From Achromobacter ruhlandii (GTDB taxonomy: Bacteria; Pseudomonadota; Gammaproteobacteria; Burkholderiales; Burkholderiaceae_B): DNA of 64,000 nt. Within the stretch, counting starts at the first letter, position 1. Each line of letters opens with the position of its first letter. Location of the stretch: assembly GCF_902859695.1 (NCBI RefSeq), contig NZ_CADIJL010000003.1, forward strand, positions 62,001 to 126,000, in the 5' to 3' direction. The position numbers and the translations under genes were made by a program. The notes under the pieces were generated by a model that did no database searches, was not told where the DNA came from, and saw only the letters and a program-made list of their open reading frames with translations. Of the stretch, positions 13,345 to 23,491 are shown one piece after another.

Positions 13345-14061
13345 CTAGGGCGCGGAGGGCGGGCTATCTTCCGACGCGCTGATCAATTCCAGCCGGTAGC
13401 CGAGCGCGTAGGACGAGCTCAGGCGCACGCCATGCTCCGGACGCAGCTGGAGCTTCTGGCGGATGTTCGACAGATGGGTGTCGAGTGTGCGGGAGGTGGC
13501 GGGAATCTCGCGATTCCAGACGCATTCGGCCAGCACGTCGCGAGACATCAGCCGGCCCAGGTTGCGGAAAAACAGCAGCGCAAGTTCGAATTCCTTGGGC
13601 GCCAGCGCAACCGCCGCGCCATCGAGCGAGATCGTGCGCGCGGCGGGATCGACGCGGTAGTTGGCGACATCGAATGCTTCATCGGCCGGTTCGGCGATCT
13701 GGCTGCGGCGCAGTAGTGCCGCGACGCGCGCCAGCAGTTCCAGCGGCCGCAGGGGCTTGACGATGTAATCGTCGGCGCCGGCGCGCAGGCCTTCGACCAG
13801 GTCATCCTCGCTGGAACGGTTGGTCAGGAAGATGACGGGAATGCGCGGGCCGATGTTGGCGCGCAACCAGCGCACCACATCGTCGCCATCGATATCAGGC
13901 AGGTGCCAGTCCAGCAGCACCAGGTCAAACGATTCATTGCGCAAAGCGGCAAGCAGGTCGCGGCTTTGCTGATAGCTGGTGCAGGTGTATCCGGCGGCAG
14001 TCAGGACTTGCTGGATACGTTTCGCCTGGTCCAGGTCGTCTTCCAGCGACGCGATTTTCAT
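13345..14061 (-). CDS. OmpR-family response regulator (canonical receiver)
   Basis: 238 residues starting at ATG 14061, where the MKIASLEDD receiver start is natural; a longer open frame exists upstream. The receiver has the acidic pocket (Glu7, Asp8, Asp9), phospho-acceptor Asp51 (LVLLDWHLP), Thr80 and Lys102 (VKPL). A winged-helix DNA-binding domain covers about 130-225 (TLDTHLSNIRQKL recognition helix). It heads the minus-strand operon regulator, FecR protein, CHASE2 kinase, with 33 bases to the FecR gene, and is therefore the probable phosphorylation target of the kinase. It faces a divergent atypical regulator across a 260-base region rich in TTGAC elements. Confidence 0.92.
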   Translation of the reverse strand: MKIASLEDDLDQAKRIQQVLTAAGYTCTSYQQSRDLLAALRNESFDLVLLDWHLPDIDGDDVVRWLRANIGPRIPVIFLTNRSSEDDLVEGLRAGADDYIVKPLRPLELLARVAALLRRSQIAEPADEAFDVANYRVDPAARTISLDGAAVALAPKEFELALLFFRNLGRLMSRDVLAECVWNREIPATSRTLDTHLSNIRQKLQLRPEHGVRLSSSYALGYRLELISASEDSPPSAP

Positions 14062-14321
14062 CAGACGTGGTCTCGCGAAGGTTGGCTGCGCAAGCGCGCC
14101 CTGTGGCGCCCCAATGCAAGAAGAGGAAAGGATTGTGTAATGGAATGATAACTCGCGTCGCGTCACCGTTGGCTACGTTGTGCCAAGAACTGTCAAACAT
14201 TGCAAACTTGACGAATCTTGACTGGAGTTGTTGCACAACAACCGGTCAAACTGTCCTCAACCTTCCCGCGAACCGGCGCGGTCTGCCGGCACCGGGGGGG
14301 CAGAAGGGATGGAAAGAACCT
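14062..14321. promoter_or_regulatory. Divergent control region with TTGAC repeats and a 16-bp inverted repeat
   Basis: Two TTGAC copies in direct repeat with a 10-bp period (CTTGAC at 14207-14212 and 14217-14222) fit the geometry of OmpR-family binding sites. Two more copies in the opposite orientation (GTCAA at 14192-14196 and 14245-14249) flank them. Between lies GTTGTTG-CA-CAACAAC (14227-14242). Both flanking genes encode winged-helix regulators, so auto- or cross-regulation is plausible. No convincing -35/-10 pair was found. Confidence 0.55.
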
Positions 14322-15023
14322 ATGAATCAATTGCGCGTACTGATGATGTCGCCGGACGAGGCTGCACGTAACACCGCTGTGTCCGCACTGCTTCAAGCGG
14401 GAATTTCGGCCCGCGGCTGTTCGACTTCTCTGGAATTATTTGGCCTGCTCAGCAATGGCACCTACGACGCCGTCGTGCTCAATGTGGGCACGCTCGGCGA
14501 AATCGGCTATGCCCTGGTGGCTCGCCTGCATGGCTCCTCGCCCCTGGGCATCGTGGTGATGGGCACCAACCTGTCCCTGGAAACCCGCCTGCGCTGTCTG
14601 CAGAGCGGCGCGGACGCCTGTCTGCCGCCGCCGCACGATCCGCGCGAACTGGCCTGCATCCTGCTGGCGCTGGCCCGACGCCTGCCTGCCGGCCAGGACG
14701 CCGCCGCGGTCGAGGAGCCCGTGCCAGGTCAATGGGAACTGCGCGACCAGGGCTGGACCCTGGCGGCGCCCTCCGGCACCACGATCTCGCTGTCCGCCAA
14801 CGAGCGTTTGATCGTGCGGTCGCTGCTGGAAGTGGCGGGCCGGGCAGTCGGTCGCAACGAGTTGGGAGATGAACTTCGGGTGGAGGGGGGCGGGGCGCGC
14901 TCCAGCGGCACGCGCAGCATCGACGTCATCGTCAGCCGTCTGCGCCGCAAGGCCGAGCTGGCCGGGGTGATGTTGCCGATCCGCACCGTCTACGGAAGCG
15001 GCTACCTGTTCGCCGACCAATAA
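14322..15023 (+). CDS. OmpR-like transcription factor with a degenerate (pseudo-) receiver
   Basis: 233 residues from ATG 14322, preceded by GGAAAGAACC. The receiver-like domain (1-115) keeps the fold pattern but has Asn54 where the phospho-acceptor Asp should be (VVLNVGTLG), lacks the acidic pair after strand 1 (VLMMSPDE), and has Pro at the conserved Lys position (CLPPP). Only the Thr/Ser of strand 4 remains (VMGT). The C-terminal winged helix (about 138-232, TRSIDVIVSRLRRK) is intact. It probably acts without phosphorylation, as a constitutive or ligand- or partner-controlled regulator. It is divergent from the canonical regulator and is the last gene before the str promoter. Confidence 0.85.
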   Translation: MNQLRVLMMSPDEAARNTAVSALLQAGISARGCSTSLELFGLLSNGTYDAVVLNVGTLGEIGYALVARLHGSSPLGIVVMGTNLSLETRLRCLQSGADACLPPPHDPRELACILLALARRLPAGQDAAAVEEPVPGQWELRDQGWTLAAPSGTTISLSANERLIVRSLLEVAGRAVGRNELGDELRVEGGGARSSGTRSIDVIVSRLRRKAELAGVMLPIRTVYGSGYLFADQ

Positions 15024-15637
15024 ACTATCCACGCCCATCGTCACCGGCTACACTGCCGGCTGGCTTGCGGACTCCCGTCCGCCGCCCGGCGCCATGGCGG
15101 GCTTGTCGACTCCGGACCCTCCGGATCGCCATCATTGGGTCGGTCGGTAATTTGGCCCCATTTTTATCGACCTGCGTTCGACCTGCGCGTATCTGGCCGT
15201 CTTTTGCCGGCAACGCGCCCGCGCGTTTCGCGCACAAAAGTTTTTGACAGTGCGCCAAGTTCTAAGCTATGCTAAAGGGCTTACTGCTTTATTCGCGCGC
15301 AAAGTTTGATGCCAGGAATGGCGATCACGTGTGATCAAGGCGCCAGGAAAGACAGGTCCGGCCAGTCGTTTTCCGGTGAAACGTTCGAATGAACTTCGAA
15401 CGCAATCATCCGGCGGCCCAAGGCCAAAGGGGTGCGTCACGAGCCCCCGTCATCCGACGCTGCCATCTCCGAAGCATCCGGTTTGTGCGTTTGTCATGGT
15501 TTGTTGGCAGGCCCGCTCTTTTACGTATTTGAACGTTTGAGGCGGTCTTGCGCGAGCCGCCTTCTCCAAGAGTCATCGCTTGAGGAGACGAGTACGTAAG
15601 TACTTACCAGTGGTACGTAAAAGGGATTTCAAAGGTC
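15024..15637 (+). promoter_or_regulatory. 614-base region upstream of rpsL: str promoter plus long structured leader
   Basis: No gene is visible. After the promoter at 15244-15273 the presumed leader is about 360 bases. It contains GATCAC-GT-GTGATC (15323-15336), a perfect 8-bp hairpin CGTTCGAA-TGAAC-TTCGAACG (15382-15402), a hairpin AGGCGG/CCGCCT (15540-15563), and three TACGTAA elements (15593-15599 and 15614-15620 direct; one inverted at 15521-15527). The 12-bp palindrome GTAAGTACTTAC is at 15596-15607. The 220 bases before the promoter show nothing I can name. Confidence 0.6.
15244..15273 (+). promoter_or_regulatory. Sigma-70 promoter of the str operon
   Basis: Perfect -35 TTGACA at 15244-15249, 18-base spacer, -10 TATGCT at 15268-15273. 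Predicted transcription start near 15280, about 360 bases before rpsL. It is the best promoter match I noticed in the window. Confidence 0.75.
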
Positions 15638-16015
15638 ATGCCTACCATTAGCCAACTCGTGCGCAAGCCGCGCGAAGTCAGCATCATCAAAAGCAAGAGC
15701 CCCGCGCTCGAAAACTGCCCGCAACGCCGCGGCGTGTGCACTCGCGTGTACACCACCACCCCCAAGAAGCCGAACTCCGCTCTGCGTAAGGTTGCCAAAG
15801 TGCGTCTGACCAACGGTTACGAAGTCATTTCGTACATCGGCGGTGAAGGCCACAACCTGCAAGAGCACTCGGTGGTTCTGGTGCGTGGCGGTCGTGTGAA
15901 GGACTTGCCCGGTGTGCGTTATCACATCGTGCGCGGTTCCCTCGACCTGCAAGGCGTCAAGGATCGCAAGCAAGCCCGCTCGAAGTACGGCGCCAAGCGC
16001 CCGAAGAAGGCCTAA
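15638..16015 (+). CDS. rpsL: 30S ribosomal protein S12
   Basis: 125 residues, full length. S12 sits at the decoding centre of the 30S subunit. The KKPNSALRK loop and the [11 protein letters not shown] loop are present with both lysines that mutate in streptomycin resistance unchanged, so the sequence predicts a sensitive S12. The Asp in KDLPG is the residue methylthiolated by RimO in Escherichia coli. First gene of the str operon, preceded by AAAGG and a long leader; 175 bases separate it from rpsG. Confidence 0.99.
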
Positions 16016-16190
16016 GGGTTCGCAACGCGAATCAGCAGTACCCCCGCGTGGCGGCCATCCGTCATCAGGGAAGTGCAACCGCGCCGTCCGCAATACAGGA
16101 AGGTGCGCGGCACGTAAGGGGTCGTCTTATTGGACGGCCATGGCCGTGTAATGAAACACGGTTCAACTGAACAGACACAAGGAAGCAACA
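16016..16190 (+). promoter_or_regulatory. rpsL-rpsG intercistronic region, candidate S7 autoregulatory site
   Basis: 175 bases with a perfect 14-bp palindrome ACGGCCATGGCCGT (16134-16147) overlapping the hairpin CCGTGT-AATGAA-ACACGG (16144-16161), followed by the rpsG Shine-Dalgarno AAGGAAG. In Escherichia coli the same intercistronic region is the target for S7 feedback. Mutual exclusivity of the two stems would allow switching. Function here is inferred from position. Confidence 0.5.
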
Positions 16191-16661
16191 ATGCCCCGTC
16201 GTCGCGAAGTACCCAAGCGCGAGATTCTGCCCGATCCCAAGTTCGGCAGCGTCGAACTCGCCAAGTTCATGAACGTCGTCATGCTGGACGGCAAGAAGGC
16301 CGTCGCCGAGCGCATCGTCTACGGTGCCCTCGAGCAAGTCGCCACCAAGACCGGCAAGGAGCCGATCGAGGTGTTCAGCCTGGCGATCAACAACATCAAG
16401 CCGATCGTCGAAGTGAAGAGCCGCCGCGTTGGCGGTGCCAACTACCAAGTGCCGGTTGAAGTGCGCCCCGTGCGCCGCCTGGCCCTGGCTATGCGTTGGC
16501 TCCGTGAAGCCGCCAAGAAGCGTGGCGAGAAGTCGATGGATCTGCGTCTTGCTGGCGAACTGATCGACGCCTCCGAAGGTCGTGGCGCCGCGATGAAGAA
16601 GCGCGAAGACACGCACAAGATGGCCGAGGCCAACAAGGCCTTCAGCCATTTCCGCTGGTAA
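16191..16661 (+). CDS. rpsG: 30S ribosomal protein S7
   Basis: 156 residues, the usual length. S7 nucleates assembly of the 30S head and contacts the E-site tRNA and mRNA exit. The start [20 protein letters not shown] and the beta-hairpin segment ([19 protein letters not shown]) are typical. Second gene of the str operon; fusA follows after 18 bases. In enteric bacteria S7 represses its own operon through the upstream intercistronic structure. Confidence 0.99.
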   Translation: MPRRREVPKREILPDPKFGSVELAKFMNVVMLDGKKAVAERIVYGALEQVATKTGKEPIEVFSLAINNIKPIVEVKSRRVGGANYQVPVEVRPVRRLALAMRWLREAAKKRGEKSMDLRLAGELIDASEGRGAAMKKREDTHKMAEANKAFSHFRW

Positions 16662-16679
16662 TTTAAGGACTAACCCACC

Positions 16680-18782
16680 ATGGCCCGCAAAACCCCGATC
16701 GAGCGCTATCGCAACATTGGCATCTCTGCGCACATCGATGCAGGGAAAACCACCACGACCGAACGTATCCTGTTCTACACCGGCGTCAATCACAAGATTG
16801 GCGAAGTGCATGATGGCGCCGCCACCATGGACTGGATGGAACAAGAGCAAGAGCGTGGCATCACCATTACGTCGGCTGCTACGACGGCGTTTTGGCGTGG
16901 CATGGCCGGCAACTACCCCGAGCACCGCATCAACATCATCGACACCCCGGGGCACGTGGACTTCACCATCGAGGTGGAACGTTCCATGCGCGTCCTGGAC
17001 GGTGCCTGCATGGTCTACTGCGCGGTGGGTGGTGTTCAGCCCCAGTCCGAAACCGTGTGGCGCCAAGCCAACAAGTACGGCGTGCCGCGTCTGGCGTTCG
17101 TCAACAAGATGGACCGTACCGGCGCGAACTTCTTCAAGGTCTATGACCAGCTGAAGACGCGTCTGCGCGCGAACCCCGTGCCCATCGTGATCCCCATCGG
17201 CGCCGAAGACACGTTCCAAGGCGTGATCGACCTGGTCAAGATGAAGGCGATCATCTGGGACGAAGCCAGCCAAGGCACCAAGTTCGACTACAAGGACATT
17301 CCGGCCGAGCTGGAAGGCGCCGCCGCCGAATGGCGCGAAAAGCTGGTTGAAGCCGCCGCCGAATCGTCGGAAGAGCTGATGAACAAGTACCTGGAAACGG
17401 GTTCCTTGGACGAAGCCGAAATCAACCTGGCCATCCGTCAACGCACCATCGCTGGCGAAATCCAGCCGATGCTGTGCGGCACCGCCTTCAAGAACAAGGG
17501 CGTGCAGCGCATGCTGGACGCGGTCATCGACTACCTGCCTTCGCCCGTGGACATTCCCCCGGTTGACGGCCAGGACGACGATGGCAACGCCATCAACCGC
17601 AAGGCTGACGACAACGAGAAGTTCTCGGCGCTGGCGTTCAAGCTGATGAGCGATCCGTTCGTGGGTCAGCTGACCTTCGTGCGCGTCTACTCGGGCGTCC
17701 TGAAGTCGGGCGACACGGTCTACAACCCCATCAAGGGCAAGAAGGAACGTATCGGCCGCATCCTGCAGATGCACGCGAACAACCGCGAGGAAATCAAGGA
17801 AGTTCTGGCCGGCGACATCGCCGCCGTGGTGGGCCTGAAGGACGTGACGACCGGCGAAACGCTGTGCGACGTCGATTCGCACATCCTGCTGGAGCGCATG
17901 GAGTTCCCCGAGCCCGTGATTTCGCAGGCCGTCGAACCCAAGTCGAAGGCTGACCAGGAAAAGATGGGCCTGGCGCTGTCGCGCCTGGCGCAGGAAGATC
18001 CGTCGTTCCGCGTGCGCAGCGACGAAGAATCCGGCCAGACCATCATTTCCGGCATGGGCGAGCTGCACCTGGAAATTCTGGTCGACCGCATGAAGCGCGA
18101 ATTCGGCGTGGAAGCGAACGTCGGCAAGCCCCAGGTGGCCTACCGCGAAACGATCCGCAAGACCTGCGAAGAAGTCGAAGGCAAGTTCGTCAAGCAGTCG
18201 GGCGGTCGTGGTCAGTACGGTCACGTGGTCCTGAAGGTCGAGCCGCTCGAGCCGGGCGGTGGCTACGAATTCGTCGACGCCATCAAGGGCGGTGTGGTTC
18301 CTCGCGAATTCATCCCCGCGGTGGACAAGGGCATCCAGGAAACGCTGCCTGCCGGCATCCTGGCCGGTTACCCGGTCGTGGACGTCAAGGTCACGCTGTT
18401 CTTCGGTTCGTACCACGATGTGGACTCGAACGAAAACGCGTTCAAGATGGCCGGCTCGATGGCGTTCAAGGAAGGCATGCGCAAGGCTAGCCCCGTGCTG
18501 CTGGAACCGATGATGGCCGTTGAAGTCGAAACGCCTGAAGACTACGCCGGTACCGTGATGGGCGATCTGTCCTCGCGTCGCGGCATGGTCCAGGGCATGG
18601 ACGACATGGTCGGTGGTGGCAAGACCATCAAGGCCGAAGTCCCGCTGGCCGAGATGTTCGGTTACGCCACGAACCTGCGTTCGCTGACGCAAGGTCGTGC
18701 CACGTACACGATGGAATTCAAGCATTACTCCGAGGCCCCCAAGAACGTCGCTGACGAAGTCATCGCCGCTCGGGCCAAGTAA
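16680..18782 (+). CDS. fusA: Translation elongation factor G
   Basis: 700 residues. GTPase that drives translocation and, with RRF, ribosome recycling. G1 is [15 protein letters not shown] near residue 17, G3 DTPGHVDF, G4 NKMD. Domains II to V follow, with the domain IV signature GGRGQYGHV. Lies 18 bases after rpsG with AAGGAC as Shine-Dalgarno. A 76-base gap with a hairpin separates it from tuf. Confidence 0.99.
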   Translation: MARKTPIERYRNIGISAHIDAGKTTTTERILFYTGVNHKIGEVHDGAATMDWMEQEQERGITITSAATTAFWRGMAGNYPEHRINIIDTPGHVDFTIEVERSMRVLDGACMVYCAVGGVQPQSETVWRQANKYGVPRLAFVNKMDRTGANFFKVYDQLKTRLRANPVPIVIPIGAEDTFQGVIDLVKMKAIIWDEASQGTKFDYKDIPAELEGAAAEWREKLVEAAAESSEELMNKYLETGSLDEAEINLAIRQRTIAGEIQPMLCGTAFKNKGVQRMLDAVIDYLPSPVDIPPVDGQDDDGNAINRKADDNEKFSALAFKLMSDPFVGQLTFVRVYSGVLKSGDTVYNPIKGKKERIGRILQMHANNREEIKEVLAGDIAAVVGLKDVTTGETLCDVDSHILLERMEFPEPVISQAVEPKSKADQEKMGLALSRLAQEDPSFRVRSDEESGQTIISGMGELHLEILVDRMKREFGVEANVGKPQVAYRETIRKTCEEVEGKFVKQSGGRGQYGHVVLKVEPLEPGGGYEFVDAIKGGVVPREFIPAVDKGIQETLPAGILAGYPVVDVKVTLFFGSYHDVDSNENAFKMAGSMAFKEGMRKASPVLLEPMMAVEVETPEDYAGTVMGDLSSRRGMVQGMDDMVGGGKTIKAEVPLAEMFGYATNLRSLTQGRATYTMEFKHYSEAPKNVADEVIAARAK

Positions 18783-18791
18783 ATAACCCTC

Positions 18792-18819
18792 GCCGCGACC
18801 GCCCACAAGGCGGCGCGGC
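18792..18819 (+). promoter_or_regulatory. Hairpin between fusA and tuf
   Basis: GCCGCG-A-CCGCC pairs with GGCGG-CGCGGC around a CACAA loop: 11 bp with one bulged A. There is no T tract, so it is more likely an mRNA-stability or processing element than a terminator; tuf is usually made in excess over fusA. Confidence 0.45.
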
Positions 18820-18858
18820 AAATATCGAAATTTCCTTGAAAGTCAAAGGATAGAGATC

Positions 18859-20049
<1,191 letters not shown>

Positions 20050-20077
20050 GCCGGATCACTTAAGCAGCACACAACCA

Positions 20078-20101
20078 GCGAGGGCCTATCAAAGCCCTCG
20101 C
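20078..20101 (+). promoter_or_regulatory. Attenuator-like hairpin between tuf and rpsJ
   Basis: Perfect 8-bp stem GCGAGGGC/GCCCTCGC with an 8-base loop, followed by a pyrimidine run (CTCTCGTTCTTT) but no clean U tract, ending 22 bases before the rpsJ start. It may lower rpsJ expression relative to tuf. Confidence 0.45.
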
Positions 20102-20123
20102 CTCTCGTTCTTTAGGAAACGCC

Positions 20124-20435
20124 ATGAAAAACCAAAAGATCCGTATCCGCTTGAAGGCTTTCGATTACAAGCTGATCGATCAATCGGCCGCTGAAATCGT
20201 CGACACCGCCAAGCGCACGGGCGCCGTTGTCCGCGGCCCGGTGCCGCTGCCCACGCGTATCCGTCGTTACGACGTGCTGCGTTCGCCGCACGTCAACAAG
20301 ACGTCGCGTGACCAGTTCGAAATCCGCACCCATCAGCGCCTGATGGACATCGTTGACCCCACCGACAAGACCGTTGACGCCCTGATGCGTCTGGACCTGC
20401 CGGCCGGCGTCGACGTCGAAATCGCGCTGCAATAA
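20124..20435 (+). CDS. rpsJ: 30S ribosomal protein S10 / NusE
   Basis: 103 residues. S10 is a 30S head protein and, as NusE, part of the antitermination complex with NusB. The loop [28 protein letters not shown] is typical. It is normally the first gene of the S10 operon, but here a strong terminator follows it, so rpsJ appears to be transcribed as the tail of the str operon. Confidence 0.99.
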   Translation: MKNQKIRIRLKAFDYKLIDQSAAEIVDTAKRTGAVVRGPVPLPTRIRRYDVLRSPHVNKTSRDQFEIRTHQRLMDIVDPTDKTVDALMRLDLPAGVDVEIALQ

Positions 20436-20477
20436 GGCGCTCCCGGGTCCGCCACCTTCGCCGGTGGGCTCGTGAAG

Positions 20478-20517
20478 AATGGCCGCAATCCCTCGGGACT
20501 GCGGCCATTTTGTTTTT
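20478..20517 (+). terminator. Rho-independent terminator after rpsJ
   Basis: Perfect 10-bp stem AATGGCCGCA/TGCGGCCATT (20478-20487 with 20500-20509) followed by TTTGTTTTT. It places a transcription boundary between rpsJ and rplC. Confidence 0.88.
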
Positions 20518-20767
20518 GCGCCACAACCCTGGCGTGCTGGCAGCGGGCATAGGTCCTTTTACGCTAAGTGCTTGTGCTGCCTGAAAAAAACGTGCTAATA
20601 TGCCAAGCTTGCCATTTTGTGGCAGGTCTAACTATGGTGAGGCGCGAGCAAGTCCGGGATTTTCCGGGCCGGCAACCCCAAGCCAGGTTGAACATAGTCG
20701 TAGGGCAAAGGCCGTTACCTTTTGCCTGATTAGCCCCGACCAATCGCAGTCGGGAATGGAGAAAACG
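20518..20767 (+). promoter_or_regulatory. rplC: rplC promoter and structured 5' leader
   Basis: The non-coding gap between rpsJ and rplC is 332 bases. After the terminator comes a promoter (-35 TTGTGC 20572-20577, 18-base spacer, extended -10 TGC-TAATAT ending 20601). The leader of about 160 bases contains a hairpin TGCCA/TGGCA (20610-20624), a long-range helix ACTATG/CATAGT (20631-20636 with 20693-20698) enclosing CCGG pairs, an imperfect GGCAAAGG/CCTTTTGCC hairpin (about 20704-20726), and CCCGAC/GTCGGG (20735-20754) ending four bases before the GGAG of rplC. In Escherichia coli the S10 leader is the target of L4; a similar role here is inference. Confidence 0.6.
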
Positions 20768-21457
20768 ATGTCGAATTCGACACCCACGCCCGCCGCTCAC
20801 CGGCTGGGGCTGGTGGGTCGCAAGGTCGGCATGACCCGCATTTTTACCGAGGAAGGTGAATCCATCCCGGTGACCGTGCTGGACGTGTCGAACAACCGCG
20901 TGACCCAAGTTAAGTCGCTGGAAACCGACGGCTACGCCGCGATCCAGGTGGCTTATGGCGCTCGTCGCGCCTCGCGCGTGCCGCAAGCACAAACGGGCCA
21001 CTACGCCAAGGCCGGCGTTGAAGCCGGTAGCATCCTCAAAGAATTCCGCCTTGATCCCGCTCGCGCCGCTGAATTTGCGGCCGGTTCCGTGATCGCCGTG
21101 GAATCGGTGTTCGAAGCCGGCCAACAGGTCGACGTCACGGGCACCACCATTGGTAAGGGCTTTGCCGGTACCATCAAGCGCCACAACTTCGGCTCGCAAC
21201 GCGCCTCGCACGGTAACTCCCGTTCGCACCGCGTTCCCGGCTCGATCGGCCAAGCTCAAGATCCGGGCCGCATTTTCCCGGGTAAGCGCATGGCGGGTCA
21301 CCTGGGTGATGTCACCCGCACCGTTCAAAACCTCGACGTCGTTCGCGTTGACGTGGAGCGCGGCCTGCTGCTGGTCAAGGGCGCTGTCCCCGGCCACGCT
21401 GGCGCCGATATCGTCGTGCGTCCGGCCATCAAGGCCCCGGCCAAGAAGGGAGCGTAA
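20768..21457 (+). CDS. rplC: 50S ribosomal protein L3
   Basis: 229 residues, about 20 longer than the Escherichia coli protein because of a short N-terminal extension ([12 protein letters not shown]) before the conserved [15 protein letters not shown]3 initiates 50S assembly; its long loop ([20 protein letters not shown]) reaches the peptidyl-transferase centre. ATG 20768 follows GGAG by six bases. First gene of the unit rplC to rpsQ; rplD follows after four bases. Confidence 0.98.
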   Translation: MSNSTPTPAAHRLGLVGRKVGMTRIFTEEGESIPVTVLDVSNNRVTQVKSLETDGYAAIQVAYGARRASRVPQAQTGHYAKAGVEAGSILKEFRLDPARAAEFAAGSVIAVESVFEAGQQVDVTGTTIGKGFAGTIKRHNFGSQRASHGNSRSHRVPGSIGQAQDPGRIFPGKRMAGHLGDVTRTVQNLDVVRVDVERGLLLVKGAVPGHAGADIVVRPAIKAPAKKGA

Positions 21458-21461
21458 GTAA

Positions 21462-22079
21462 ATGGATCTCAAGCTCCTGAACGACCAAGGTCAGGCCGCG
21501 ACTTTCAGCGCGCCCGACACGATCTTCGGCCGTGACTTCAACGAAGCGCTGATTCATCAGATCGTGGTGGCTTTCCAAGCCAACGCCCGTGCCGGCAACC
21601 GCGCTCAGAAGGATCGCTCGGAAGTCAAGCACTCGACCAAGAAGCCCTGGCGCCAGAAGGGTACCGGCCGCGCTCGCGCCGGTATGACCTCGTCGCCGCT
21701 GTGGCGTGGCGGTGGTCGGATTTTCCCGAACTCGCCGGAAGAGAACTTCAGCCAGAAGGTCAACAAGAAGATGTACCGCGCCGGGATCCGCTCGATCCTG
21801 TCGCAGCTGGCTCGCGAAGACCGCATCGCCGTCGTCGAATCGTTCGATCTGGAATCGCCCAAGACCAAGGCTGCCGCTGCAAAGCTGAAGAGCCTGGGCC
21901 TGGACTCGGTCCTGATCATCACCGACAACGTCGATGAAAATGTTTACCTCGCCACCCGCAACCTGCCGCACGTTGCCGTTGTCGAGCCCCGTTATGCCGA
22001 TCCGTTGTCGCTGGTCCACTACAAGAAAGTGCTGATCACCAAGCCGGCCATCGCTCAACTCGAGGAGATGCTGGGATGA
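21462..22079 (+). CDS. rplD: 50S ribosomal protein L4
   Basis: 205 residues. L4 lines the peptide exit tunnel through its extended loop ([24 protein letters not shown]). In enteric bacteria it also represses the S10 operon by acting on the leader RNA. Starts four bases after the rplC stop; its stop overlaps the rplW start by four bases (ATGA). Confidence 0.99.
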   Translation: MDLKLLNDQGQAATFSAPDTIFGRDFNEALIHQIVVAFQANARAGNRAQKDRSEVKHSTKKPWRQKGTGRARAGMTSSPLWRGGGRIFPNSPEENFSQKVNKKMYRAGIRSILSQLAREDRIAVVESFDLESPKTKAAAAKLKSLGLDSVLIITDNVDENVYLATRNLPHVAVVEPRYADPLSLVHYKKVLITKPAIAQLEEMLG

Positions 22080-22372
22080 ACGCTGAACGCTTGATGCAAG
22101 TCATTCTGGCTCCGATCGTGACCGAAAAGGCCACGTTCGTCGCTGAGAAGAATCAGCAAGTCGCTTTCCGTGTCGTGGCTGACGCTACCAAGCCGGAAAT
22201 CAAGGCTGCCGTCGAACTGCTCTTCAAGGTGCAGGTCGAGTCCGTGCAGGTCCTCAACCGTAAGGGCAAAGTCAAGCGCTTTGGCCGATTCGTTGGCCGT
22301 CGTCGCGACGAGCGCAAGGCCTACGTTTCGCTCAAGGACGGCCAGGAAATCGACTTTGCGGAGGTGAAGTAA
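22076..22372 (+). CDS. rplW: 50S ribosomal protein L23
   Basis: 98 residues. L23 sits at the tunnel exit and is the docking site for trigger factor and SRP. The start [20 protein letters not shown] and [18 protein letters not shown] loop fit. Overlaps rplD by four bases and abuts rplB with no gap (TAA then ATG). Confidence 0.99.
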   Translation: MNAERLMQVILAPIVTEKATFVAEKNQQVAFRVVADATKPEIKAAVELLFKVQVESVQVLNRKGKVKRFGRFVGRRRDERKAYVSLKDGQEIDFAEVK

Positions 22373-23200
22373 ATGGCCCTCGTAAAAGTTAAGCCGACTT
22401 CGGCTGGCCGCCGTGGCATGGTGAAGGTTGTCAGCCCGAACCTGCACAAGGGTGAGCCCTACGCGCCGCTGCTGGAAAAGAAGACCCGTGGTTCGGGCCG
22501 TAACAACAACGGTCACATCACGATCCGCCACCGTGGCGGCGGTCACAAGCAACACTACCGTGTCGTCGACTTCCGTCGCGACAAGGACGGCATCCCCGCG
22601 AAGGTCGAGCGTCTGGAATACGACCCGAACCGTACGGCGCACATCGCTCTGCTGTGCTACGCCGACGGCGAGCGTCGCTACATCATCGCTCCGCGCGGCC
22701 TGGAAGTGGGCGCCACGCTGATCTCGGGCATCGAAGCCCCGATCCGCGCCGGCAACACGCTGCCGATCCGCAACATCCCGGTGGGTACGACGATTCACTG
22801 CGTCGAAATGCTGCCTGGCAAGGGTGCCCAGATGGTCCGTTCGGCCGGCGCTTCCGCCGTCCTGCTGGCCCGCGAAGGTACCTACGCTCAAGTGCGTCTG
22901 CGCTCGGGTGAAGTTCGCCGTGTGCACATCGAATGCCGTGCCACCATCGGTGAAGTCGGTAACGAAGAACACAGCCTGCGCCAAATCGGCAAGGCCGGTG
23001 CAATGCGTTGGCGCGGTGTCCGCCCGACGGTTCGTGGCGTGGCCATGAACCCGGTCGACCACCCGCACGGTGGCGGTGAAGGCCGTACCGGTGAAGCACG
23101 CGAACCGGTCAGCCCGTGGGGCACTCCGGCGAAGGGTTACAAGACCCGTCGCAACAAGCGGACGAACAATATGATCGTCCAACGGCGCAAGCGCAAGTAA
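22373..23200 (+). CDS. rplB: 50S ribosomal protein L2
   Basis: 275 residues. L2 is needed for subunit joining and peptidyl-transferase activity. The RNA-binding loop [15 protein letters not shown] carries the conserved histidine. Begins immediately after rplW; the Shine-Dalgarno GGAGG is inside the end of rplW. rpsS follows after 12 bases. Confidence 0.99.
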   Translation: MALVKVKPTSAGRRGMVKVVSPNLHKGEPYAPLLEKKTRGSGRNNNGHITIRHRGGGHKQHYRVVDFRRDKDGIPAKVERLEYDPNRTAHIALLCYADGERRYIIAPRGLEVGATLISGIEAPIRAGNTLPIRNIPVGTTIHCVEMLPGKGAQMVRSAGASAVLLAREGTYAQVRLRSGEVRRVHIECRATIGEVGNEEHSLRQIGKAGAMRWRGVRPTVRGVAMNPVDHPHGGGEGRTGEAREPVSPWGTPAKGYKTRRNKRTNNMIVQRRKRK

Positions 23201-23212
23201 GAGGCGAACACT

Positions 23213-23488
23213 ATGTCACGTTCGATCAAGAAAGGCCCGTTTGTCGATGCTCACCTGATCAAAAAGGTGGACACGGCCGTCGCGGGCAAAGACAAGAAGC
23301 CGATCAAGACCTGGTCGCGTCGCTCGACGATCCTGCCCGAGTTCATCGGTCTGACGATCGCTGTGCACAACGGCAAGCAGCATGTTCCCGTTTACATCAA
23401 CGAGAACATGGTCGGTCACAAGCTGGGCGAGTTCGCGCTGACCCGTACGTTCAAGGGTCACGCCGCGGACAAGAAGGCGAAGAGGTAA
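23213..23488 (+). CDS. rpsS: 30S ribosomal protein S19
   Basis: 91 residues. S19 lies in the 30S head with S13 and contacts the A-site finger of 23S r[18 protein letters not shown] start and the [16 protein letters not shown] motif are typical. Member of the rplC-rpsQ unit with three bases to rplV. Confidence 0.99.
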   Translation: MSRSIKKGPFVDAHLIKKVDTAVAGKDKKPIKTWSRRSTILPEFIGLTIAVHNGKQHVPVYINENMVGHKLGEFALTRTFKGHAADKKAKR

Positions 23489-23491
23489 GCG

